Below are positions 15,059 to 21,011 of a stretch of DNA of 21,011 nucleotides, piece after piece (the first letter of the stretch is position 1; each line of letters begins with the position of its first letter). The notes below the pieces were generated by a model, which was not told the DNA's origin, ran no database searches, and saw nothing but the letters and a program-made list of their open reading frames with translations. The translations under genes were made by a program, and so were the position numbers. The stretch comes from Clostridium sp. CAG:524. Its GTDB lineage: Bacteria > Bacillota_I > Bacilli_A > RF39 > UBA660. The stretch is from assembly GCA_000434555.1 (NCBI GenBank), contig FR880098.1, forward strand, positions 1-21,011, given 5' to 3'.

Positions 15059-15088
15059 ATTATATACTAAAAATATACGATTTGTCAA
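15059..15088 (-). promoter_or_regulatory. Promoter of the rplM-rpsI operon
   Basis: Consensus TTGACA (15083-15088), 18-base spacer, TATAAT (15059-15064) on the minus strand; predicted start near 15052. It is back to back with the promoter of the plus-strand gene, the two -35 boxes being 12 bases apart. Confidence 0.8.
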
Positions 15089-15100
15089 CATTTTTTTGCC

Positions 15101-15130
15101 TTGACAACAATATAGATATTATTATAAAAT
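15101..15130 (+). promoter_or_regulatory. Promoter of the secreted repeat protein gene
   Basis: TTGACA at 15101-15106, then TATAAA (15123-15128, spacer 16) or TAAAAT (15125-15130, spacer 18). AAGGAG at 15145-15150 serves the ATG at 15159. Confidence 0.65.
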
Positions 15131-15158
15131 AAATATGTATAATTAAGGAGAAATTAAA

Positions 15159-16220
15159 ATGAAGAATAAAGGGTTATTAATCATATTTATAATATTATTT
15201 TTATTATCATCTGCAAGCGCAGGAATTGGATATTATGAACATACAAAGTCAAAGCCAGAAAAACCAAATACAGGAAACACAACAGAAGCTAAAATAACAT
15301 ATAAATATTATTTAGAAGATGAAGAAGTACAAGAAATGCCAGGTGCTGAAAAAATATTAGATGAACTTGGTAATGAAACTGATAAATATAAATATAAATT
15401 CTCATTAGTAAGATGTGTTGATGCAACAGTAAGCGGTCAATTTAATGAAGAAGAATGGAAATTTGTACCAAATGTTGAAAAAGATACAACATGCAATCTA
15501 TTTTTTGTAAATAGTACTTATGAAGTAACACTAACAGTTACAAACGGTAAAGCTGATGACAATAATCCTAAATATATAGAAAGAGAAAAAGATGGAGAAT
15601 TTAAAATAATCCCATCAGAAGGATATAAATTTAGCGAAGTACAATGTTCTGATGAAAAGAGTGCCACATGGAATGAACAAAATAATACATTAACGATTAA
15701 TGCTATAATGAAAAATGTAGCGTGTAAAGTAGTTTTTACTGTTAAAGAACTAAAAATGGATGTAACAGTAGTTAATGGTAAAGGAAACACAACAGAAACA
15801 GCTAAATATGGAGAAAGCGTTTCAGCAATAGTTGAACCAAATGAAGGTTTCCAAAAAGGAGAATTAAGTTGTACTAACGATCAAGTCGCTGATTTTAAAG
15901 ATAATAAAATTACAATTTCAAAATTAACTGATAATACAAAATGTACACTAACATTTATAGAAAAACCAGTTAAAAAATATAGTATTAAAATAACCACATT
16001 ACCAGATACAATATCAATTATTAAAGGAAGCAAAGAAAACACTATTGAAGAAGGTAAAACAGGTGAATTCATGTTAAAAGGAACTTCAGATAATATTAAA
16101 CCAAGTATTAAATGTTCAGTAGAGCCTTCAAAAGCAGAAGACACAACGGAAGGTTATAAATACACATTCTTGAATGTTACTAAAGATATAACATGTGAGG
16201 TAACAGCAGTAGCTGAATAA
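15159..16220 (+). CDS. Exported or membrane-anchored protein with four Cys-paired repeats, 353 aa
   Basis: An N-terminal signal or anchor (about 5-22, ending SSASAG) is followed by a Thr/Asn-rich linker and four tandem domains of about 75 aa. Each has one cysteine after an aromatic/Gly segment and a second in a T/K-C-x-[LV]-x-F type strand: C86-C112, C163-C189, C238-C262 and C319-C346. Spacing is 24-27 residues. Domains two and three share a start (VTVxNGK) and a central EGY/EGF. There are no other cysteines, so one disulfide per domain outside the cell is likely. The folds resemble bacterial beta-sandwich surface repeats, but I cannot name a family. No LPxTG is present; if the N-terminus is uncleaved it is membrane-anchored. 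Single-gene unit with its own promoter and terminator. Confidence 0.8.
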   Translation: MKNKGLLIIFIILFLLSSASAGIGYYEHTKSKPEKPNTGNTTEAKITYKYYLEDEEVQEMPGAEKILDELGNETDKYKYKFSLVRCVDATVSGQFNEEEWKFVPNVEKDTTCNLFFVNSTYEVTLTVTNGKADDNNPKYIEREKDGEFKIIPSEGYKFSEVQCSDEKSATWNEQNNTLTINAIMKNVACKVVFTVKELKMDVTVVNGKGNTTETAKYGESVSAIVEPNEGFQKGELSCTNDQVADFKDNKITISKLTDNTKCTLTFIEKPVKKYSIKITTLPDTISIIKGSKENTIEEGKTGEFMLKGTSDNIKPSIKCSVEPSKAEDTTEGYKYTFLNVTKDITCEVTAVAE

Positions 16221-16234
16221 GCTACTTTTTTCTT
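16208..16234 (+). terminator. Intrinsic terminator of the repeat-protein gene, spans its stop codon
   Basis: Stem AGTAGCT (16208-16214) / AGCTACT (16220-16226), 5-base loop, then five more T. The last codons form the 5' arm and the TAA runs from loop into 3' arm. Confidence 0.8.
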
Positions 16235-16279
16235 GCAAAAATGTTTATAAAATGTTAAATTATCACTGGAGAAAAAATT

Positions 16280-17296
16280 ATGTGGAAAATAGGAAATGTT
16301 AAAATTAATAATAGAATTGTATTTGCACCAATGGCTGGTATATCAAATGAATCATTTAGAAAGATAATTAAATCAATGAATCCAGGACTTATTTATAGTG
16401 AAATGATAAGTAACATGGGAATTATATATAATAGTAAAAACACTATAGATATGTTAAAAATAAATGATGAAGAAAGACCTATTAGTATACAAATATTTGG
16501 TAGTGACGAAGATAGTTTTATTAGAGCTGCTAAATACATTGAAGAAAATATTCATCCAGATATCATAGATATTAATATGGGATGCCCTGTACCAAAAGTC
16601 GCTCTTAAATCACAAGCAGGTTCAAGTCTACTTAAAAACCCTGATAAAATTTATAAAATTGTAAATGCTGTAGTAAATACAGTAAGTGTTCCTGTAACAG
16701 TTAAAATAAGAGCCGGATGGGATAAGAACTCTATTAATTGTGTAGAAGTAGCTAAAATAATTGAAAAAGCAGGTGCCAGTGCTATAGCTATACATCCAAG
16801 AACAAGAGAACAAGGCTATACAGGAAATGCGGATTGGAATTTAATAAAAGAAGTTAAAAATGCAGTAAATATTCCTGTTATAGGCAATGGTGATATTAGA
16901 ACAATAGAAGATGCTAAAAGAATGATAGACGAAACAGGTTGTGATGCAATAATGATAGGTAGAGCAACAATAGGTAATCCATGGTTCATAAAAGAATGTG
17001 CGGAATATGTTGAAAATGGTAAAATAATAGATAAACCAACTTATAAAGAAAGAATAGATATGTTAGTTCATCATTATGAAATACTAAAACAAGATACAAA
17101 TCCTAGAAAAGCACTTCTTGATATTAAAACACACGCACTTGCATATTTAAAATACATTCCAAATACAAAAGAATTAAAACAAAAGATTGCTTCATCAAAA
17201 ACAGAAGAAGAATTTAATAATTGTATTAATGAACTTTATAATCATATAAAATGTATAAATTGTGAAAATGATAAAAATACTGACAATTCCTTGTAA
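16280..17296 (+). CDS. dusB: tRNA-dihydrouridine synthase B
   Basis: Flavin enzyme that reduces specific uridines of the tRNA D loop to dihydrouridine. The TIM-barrel is typical: FAPMAGISNESFR at the start, NMGCPVPKV with catalytic Cys102, VPVTVKIRAGWD, and the flavin-phosphate site DAIMIGRATIGNPWF; a helical C-terminal domain follows. The 338 aa are normal for Dus proteins of Firmicutes. GGAG precedes the ATG at about 9 nt. A possible promoter (TTGCAA at 16234-16239, weak -10) overlaps the tail of the preceding terminator. The last codons form the 5' arm of its own terminator. Subtype DusB is by overall resemblance; a related Dus is possible. Confidence 0.94.
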   Translation: MWKIGNVKINNRIVFAPMAGISNESFRKIIKSMNPGLIYSEMISNMGIIYNSKNTIDMLKINDEERPISIQIFGSDEDSFIRAAKYIEENIHPDIIDINMGCPVPKVALKSQAGSSLLKNPDKIYKIVNAVVNTVSVPVTVKIRAGWDKNSINCVEVAKIIEKAGASAIAIHPRTREQGYTGNADWNLIKEVKNAVNIPVIGNGDIRTIEDAKRMIDETGCDAIMIGRATIGNPWFIKECAEYVENGKIIDKPTYKERIDMLVHHYEILKQDTNPRKALLDIKTHALAYLKYIPNTKELKQKIASSKTEEEFNNCINELYNHIKCINCENDKNTDNSL

Positions 17297-17311
17297 AGTC
17301 AGTATTTTTTG
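17276..17311 (+). terminator. Intrinsic terminator of dusB, stop codon in its loop
   Basis: Stem AATACTGAC (17276-17284) / GTCAGTATT (17298-17306), 9 pairs, 13-base loop containing the dusB TAA, then TTTT. The 5' arm is coding sequence. Confidence 0.85.
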
Positions 17312-17320
17312 TTATATAAT
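17291..17320 (+). promoter_or_regulatory. Promoter of the transporter gene, nested in the dusB terminator
   Basis: TTGTAA (17291-17296), 18-base spacer, TATAAT (17315-17320). The -35 lies in the loop of the dusB terminator; predicted start near 17327, with AAGGAGG just after it. Confidence 0.55.
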
Positions 17321-17338
17321 TAAAACAAGGAGGATTAT

Positions 17339-18760
17339 ATGAAGAAGAGTGGATTATTTAAAATAATCATGTTTATTCTATTTGCTATTGTTATTTTAAC
17401 TTGGTTAATCCCAGCTGGATATTACAATTCAGGTGAACTAGTAGATCTAGGAATGAATCAATTAGGATTCTTTGATTTCTGGCAATTACTATTCGCTTCT
17501 TTTGGAGCATCTGATTTTGGATATTTTGTTCAAATATTAATGTTCTTATTATCAGTTGGAGCTCTTTATGGCGTTCTTGGTAAAACGGGAAAATATAGAG
17601 CAGCAATCGAAAAAATAGCAAACAAGTTTAAAGGCAATGAACTACATTTCATAGTTATTGTAGCAGTATTAATCGCAGTATTAACTTCTGTATTTAGTTA
17701 TGAACTTTGGTTATTTATCTTTATACCAGCATTAATAAGTATTATCTTATTACTTGGTTATGATAAAGTAACTGCGTGTGTTGCTACATTTGGTGCTATG
17801 TTAATTGGTAACATTGGTAGTACAATTGGCTACAACATGGTAGGTGCTATTCAAGAAAGTTTAAAAATATCTAAACTATCAAATGGTATCTATTATAGAC
17901 TTGGAATATTAGTATTCTCTTTAGGAGCATTAGTATTTTATCTTTATAAAGCTAAAAGGACTAATATTAAAAAAGATGAAGAAAAAGCAATAGAAACAGA
18001 AGACTTATTCGCAGGCGAAAGCAAAGCTAACAAATACTCAGTTGTACCTATAATAGTAATATTTGCAATCTTATTTGTATTATTAGTATTAGGTTGTACA
18101 GCATGGGAAGCAACATTCAATGTTAAGATATTCACAACATTAAATAATAAAATTACTAGCTTCGCAATTGGTAAAGATAAATTTACTATATTTGGTAAAT
18201 TACTTGGTAATGTTAGTGCATTTGGTTCATGGCATTATGCTGAAATGGCTGTAATGTGTACATTATCTGCATTATTACTTGGTAGATTCTATAGAATGAG
18301 TCATAAAGAAACAATAGATAACATGATTGATGGTACTAAAAAAATATTAAACTCAGCTGTACTTGTAGTATTATCTTATACAGTAGTATACTTTGCATGT
18401 AATACAATGACATATCCTACTATAGCAGACTTTATACTAAAAGCAACAAGCAAATTTAATATATTCTTTAGTACAATAACAATGATACTTGGTTCAGTTC
18501 TACATGTAGATATGTTATATGTAGTAAACTATGTAATACCACAAATTGCAGGTCAAAATGTTTCAACAACTGTAATGGCATTACTTGCTCAAGGCATTTA
18601 TGGAGTTACAATGTTTGCTGCACCTACAAGTGTTGCATTAGTTTTAGGACTTAGTTATCTAGGAATTCCTTATAAAGAATGGCTAAAGAGAACTTGGAAA
18701 TTATTAGTAGCCTTACTAGCAATAGTAATGGTAGCAATAATACTTGCCATGGTAATATAA
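17339..18760 (+). CDS. DcuC/YfcC-family membrane transporter, 473 aa
   Basis: A polytopic membrane carrier with about a dozen hydrophobic segments. The N-terminal ILTWLIPAGYYNSGELVDLG is characteristic of the YfcC/DcuC group (C4-dicarboxylate or amino-acid carriers of the ion transporter superfamily). GYDKVTACVATFGAMLIGNIGSTIGYN and the second-half VVYFACNTMTYPTIADF mark the two re-entrant halves. A charged cytosolic loop at about 203-236 (KDEEKAIETEDLF) joins the halves. Substrate cannot be assigned from sequence; peptides, basic amino acids or dicarboxylates are all used in the family. It has AAGGAGG at good spacing, its own promoter overlapping the dusB terminator, and its own terminator. 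Confidence 0.82.
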   Translation: MKKSGLFKIIMFILFAIVILTWLIPAGYYNSGELVDLGMNQLGFFDFWQLLFASFGASDFGYFVQILMFLLSVGALYGVLGKTGKYRAAIEKIANKFKGNELHFIVIVAVLIAVLTSVFSYELWLFIFIPALISIILLLGYDKVTACVATFGAMLIGNIGSTIGYNMVGAIQESLKISKLSNGIYYRLGILVFSLGALVFYLYKAKRTNIKKDEEKAIETEDLFAGESKANKYSVVPIIVIFAILFVLLVLGCTAWEATFNVKIFTTLNNKITSFAIGKDKFTIFGKLLGNVSAFGSWHYAEMAVMCTLSALLLGRFYRMSHKETIDNMIDGTKKILNSAVLVVLSYTVVYFACNTMTYPTIADFILKATSKFNIFFSTITMILGSVLHVDMLYVVNYVIPQIAGQNVSTTVMALLAQGIYGVTMFAAPTSVALVLGLSYLGIPYKEWLKRTWKLLVALLAIVMVAIILAMVI

Positions 18761-18762
18761 TT

Positions 18763-18788
18763 AAAGAATGAATTTTCATTCTTTTTTT
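18763..18788 (+). terminator. Intrinsic terminator of the transporter gene
   Basis: Stem AAAGAATGA (18763-18771) / TCATTCTTT (18776-18784), 4-base loop, seven consecutive T ending at 18788. Starts two bases after the stop codon. Confidence 0.88.
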
Positions 18789-18812
18789 ATGCATTAATTC
18801 CAATTTAAAAAA

Positions 18813-18818
18813 CATAAT
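18813..18818 (+). promoter_or_regulatory. -10-like box at leaderless distance from the ClpC-like gene
   Basis: CATAAT with its last base seven positions before the ATG at 18825, so the predicted +1 is the A of the start codon. No Shine-Dalgarno exists upstream and no good -35 is seen. Confidence 0.35.
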
Positions 18819-18824
18819 ATTAAT

Positions 18825-20153
18825 ATGAATAAATATAATGAAACACTAATCAAAATTTTAAAATGTAGTGAACTAGAAGCATTAAATTTAAACCATCAAT
18901 ATATAGGTACAGAACACTTTATACTCGCAATACTAAAACTAGATAATCCATGTAAAAATATTTTAAACAATCTAAATATTACCTACAAAGACTATTTAAC
19001 AGAAGTAAATAAAACAATAGTAAATACTAACAAAGTAAAACTAATATCATATACACCATTATTCAAAAAGATATTAATGAATCTAAATAAAAAAGATATA
19101 ACAGAAAAAGATATATTAATAGAAATACTTGAATATGGAGAAGGTATTGGTATTTCATTACTTAGTAATCTAAATATTAATTTAAACAAACTTTATAATG
19201 ATTTATTACACAATAAAAGCGATAATGAATATGGTATCAATCTAAATGAACAAGTTAAGAAGAAAAACTATGAGCCTATTACTGGAAGACATAAAGAATT
19301 AAATGAATTAATAGAAGTATTGCTTCGTAAAAATAAAAATAATCCTTTATTAATTGGTGAACCTGGTATAGGAAAAACAGCATTAGTAGAAGCGCTTGCT
19401 TATAAAATAGTTAAAAAAGAAGTTCCTAAAGAATTATTATATAAAACTATAATATCAATAAATATATCAAAAATAGTAAGTGGAACAAGATATAGAGGAG
19501 AATTTGAAGAAAAATTTCATAAAATGATTGAATACTTTGAACAAAATAATAATTTAATTATATTTTTTGATGAAATACACACTATAGTTGGTGCTGGAGG
19601 AGCAGAGGGAGCAATAGACGCTTCAAATATATTAAAGCCTTACATCGCAAGAAATAAATTAAAAATAATAGGTGCTACTACCACAAAAGAATATTATAAA
19701 TCTATATATAATGATGGAGCACTAAATAGAAGATTCCAAACAATATTAATTAAAGAACCAACTACAAAAGAAACATTAAATATATTAATAAATTCTAAAA
19801 AGTATTATGAAAAATTTCATAACGTCCATATCACAAATAAACAATTAGAAACTATAATAGACTTATCAAATAAATATATTAAAGATAGATATAATCCAGA
19901 TAAAAGTCTCGATATGTTAGATAAGATATGTTCAAAAATAAAATTACAGCATATAGAAACAGATACAATAAATAATTTAAATGAATTAAAAGAGCAAAAA
20001 ATAAATTACATCAAAAATAAAGAATTTAGTAAAGCCAAACAAATATCAAATAAAATAAATAACTATAAAACAAACAAATTAAAAATTGATAATAATACTA
20101 TATATGAATCATTTAATATCGATAAAAAGGTATCATTTGGATTTTCTTCATAA
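18825..20153 (+). CDS. ClpC/ClpA-like AAA+ ATPase with only the first ATPase domain, 442 aa
   Basis: The first half of a Clp/Hsp100 unfoldase. An N domain (about 1-130, including YIGTEHFILAIL) is followed by one complete AAA+ domain: Walker A GEPGIGKT (178-185), substrate pore loop GTRYRGEFEE (220-229), Walker B IIFFDE (D249, E250), sensor-1 GATTT and arginine finger NRRF (R302, R303). A short charged helical region (about 385-415) resembles the UVR-like middle segment of ClpC. Then the protein ends; ClpC is about 810 aa. The second ATPase domain and its ClpP-docking loop are absent, and the next gene starts 42 nt later, so this is not a simple frameshift. All D1 catalytic residues are intact, so it is probably functional as an ATPase without ClpP. 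No Shine-Dalgarno is visible. Confidence 0.85.
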   Translation: MNKYNETLIKILKCSELEALNLNHQYIGTEHFILAILKLDNPCKNILNNLNITYKDYLTEVNKTIVNTNKVKLISYTPLFKKILMNLNKKDITEKDILIEILEYGEGIGISLLSNLNINLNKLYNDLLHNKSDNEYGINLNEQVKKKNYEPITGRHKELNELIEVLLRKNKNNPLLIGEPGIGKTALVEALAYKIVKKEVPKELLYKTIISINISKIVSGTRYRGEFEEKFHKMIEYFEQNNNLIIFFDEIHTIVGAGGAEGAIDASNILKPYIARNKLKIIGATTTKEYYKSIYNDGALNRRFQTILIKEPTTKETLNILINSKKYYEKFHNVHITNKQLETIIDLSNKYIKDRYNPDKSLDMLDKICSKIKLQHIETDTINNLNELKEQKINYIKNKEFSKAKQISNKINNYKTNKLKIDNNTIYESFNIDKKVSFGFSS

Positions 20154-20169
20154 ATAATTCACAATTATA

Positions 20170-20178
20170 TGATATAAT
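20170..20178 (+). promoter_or_regulatory. Extended -10 promoter of the zinc-peptidase gene
   Basis: TGATATAAT with predicted start at about 20185, exactly at the GGTGA ribosome-binding site, giving a 5' UTR of about 11 bases before the ATG at 20196. Confidence 0.5.
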
Positions 20179-20195
20179 CATATTGGTGATGAAAA

Positions 20196-20876
20196 ATGGA
20201 TTATTATAGTTTAGATGTAATTCTTATGTTAATTATTATAGTTTTACCATTGTATGCTAATATAAAAATAAATTCAACATATAGTAAATATTCAAAGAAA
20301 CAAAATAGTGGAAGACTTACTGGTAAAGAAGTTGCTGAAAAAATTCTTGAAATGAATGGGCTTAATAATGTAAAAGTTGGAAGAATTAATGGAAGTCTTA
20401 CTGATCATTATGATCCTAGAAATAAAACAATAAGTTTATCAGATGGTATTTACAATAGTAATTCCATATCTGCTTGTGCTGTTGCTGCTCATGAAGTAGG
20501 ACATGCAATACAAGATAAAGAACGTTATAGTATGTTAGTATTTAGAAGTAAATTAGTACCAGTTGTTAATTTCACATCAAGATTATCTTCAATACTTGTA
20601 TTTTCAGGATTTATATTTGATTTATTTAATTTTATAACAATTGGAGCAATACTTTTAACAGTAGGATTATTCTTTCAATTAATAACACTTCCAGTTGAAT
20701 TTGATGCATCAAAAAGAGCTAAAGAAGAATTACAAAAATGTGGTCTTATTGAAAAGCAAGATACAAAAGGTGCAACTAAAGTATTAAAAGCAGCAGCATT
20801 TACATATGTAGCTGGATTCCTTGCATCAGCTCTTCAAATAGCAAGATTACTTCTAATAAGTAGAAATAGAGATTAA
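20196..20876 (+). CDS. yugP: YugP-like membrane zinc metallopeptidase (Zn_peptidase_2)
   Basis: A membrane-bound neutral zinc metallopeptidase of the YugP family, 226 aa, the usual length. An N-terminal helix (about 5-22) precedes a cytosolic domain with VAAHEVGHAIQ: zinc ligands H99 and H103 and catalytic E100. The probable third ligand is E168 in LPVEFDASKRAKEEL. Further helices lie at about 131-165 and 200-221. No substrate is established for the family. The start has GGTGA eight to eleven bases upstream and follows an extended -10. A terminator begins inside the last codons, so it is a single-gene unit. Confidence 0.92.
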   Translation: MDYYSLDVILMLIIIVLPLYANIKINSTYSKYSKKQNSGRLTGKEVAEKILEMNGLNNVKVGRINGSLTDHYDPRNKTISLSDGIYNSNSISACAVAAHEVGHAIQDKERYSMLVFRSKLVPVVNFTSRLSSILVFSGFIFDLFNFITIGAILLTVGLFFQLITLPVEFDASKRAKEELQKCGLIEKQDTKGATKVLKAAAFTYVAGFLASALQIARLLLISRNRD

Positions 20877-20891
20877 TAAAATCTCTTTTTT
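20868..20891 (+). terminator. Intrinsic terminator of yugP, stem includes the stop codon
   Basis: Stem AGAGATT (20868-20874) / AATCTCT (20880-20886), 5-base loop, six T. The first base of the TAA is the last base of the 5' arm. Confidence 0.82.
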
Positions 20892-21011
20892 ATTGCATTT
20901 AAAAACGAAAACAATAAATAATTATCTTCGTTTAATATGACTATATTTATTTAACTATTATTGATAAAATGTATTTTTTAGCAACGTACGTTTCATTATC
21001 TAAATGAATAA
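20892..21011. other. Gene-free right edge
   Basis: AT-rich, no open frame. It holds a 7-bp inverted repeat AAACGAA (20903-20909) / TTCGTTT (20927-20933), which on the minus strand is followed by a short T-run and could end a gene entering from the right. It also holds a 10-base palindrome AACGTACGTT at 20983-20992. Neither can be interpreted without the flanking sequence. Confidence 0.35.

Noticed and set aside
15037..15158. Replication origin at the point where gene orientation switches
   Set aside because: There are no clustered DnaA boxes and no dnaA/dnaN or rpmH; back-to-back promoters explain the region fully.
20154..20195. Missing second ATPase domain of the ClpC-like gene lost by frameshift
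   Set aside because: Only 42 bases separate it from yugP and no D2 motif appears in any frame nearby, so a frameshift alone cannot explain the short protein.
1..21011. CRISPR arrays, insertion sequences, prophage genes or att sites
   Set aside because: No regularly spaced repeats, transposase or integrase motifs, or paired direct repeats flanking a tRNA were seen; gene content looks chromosomal and largely core.

Overview
This is an AT-rich window (clearly below 35% G+C by eye) from a low-GC Gram-positive bacterium of the Firmicutes type. The genes use the standard code: UGG for Trp, UGA as stop. The lineage is suggested by spoIID-spoIIQ, a uraA-upp salvage pair, an L13-S9 operon with a structured leader, RDD and SHOCT membrane proteins and a YugP-type metallopeptidase. 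The spo genes point to an endospore former or a close relative. I cannot name the genus from sequence alone.

Layout. All genes left of about 15.06 kb lie on the minus strand and all genes right of about 15.1 kb on the plus strand; the divergent promoters of rplM and a secreted repeat protein mark the switch. From left: a 3'-truncated tRNA-Gly(GCC); a patatin-like phospholipase and a PAP2 phosphatase sharing a 4-nt overlap; upp and uraA; spoIIQ and spoIID; a tight run of SHOCT membrane protein, rpiB, RDD protein and a degenerate phosphoglycerate-mutase-like protein; a Ca-type P-type ATPase; an Abi/HEPN gene followed 7 nt later by an HtrA protease; a zinc-ribbon protein; rpsI and rplM. On the plus strand: an exported protein with four Cys-paired repeats, dusB, a DcuC/YfcC-type transporter, a ClpC-like ATPase reduced to one AAA+ domain, and a YugP-like zinc peptidase.

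The most notable signal is the 5' leader of uraA-upp. It has its own promoter and a 29-codon leader ORF with a Shine-Dalgarno. A U-rich stretch follows, and then a strong intrinsic terminator placed before uraA, with the leader stop codon inside the terminator stem. This is the architecture of the E. coli pyrBI (pyrL) UTP-sensitive coupled attenuator, on a pyrimidine salvage operon, with no recognisable PyrR site.

Other points of interest are a pseudoenzyme-like iPGM relative lacking its metal ligands, the single-ring ClpC relative, the Abi-HtrA operon, a sigma-E-like promoter for spoIID inside the preceding gene, a hairpin over the spoIIQ ribosome-binding site, promoters that predict leaderless mRNAs, and terminators that begin inside the coding 3' end. 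The genome is compact: no gap exceeds about 210 bases.
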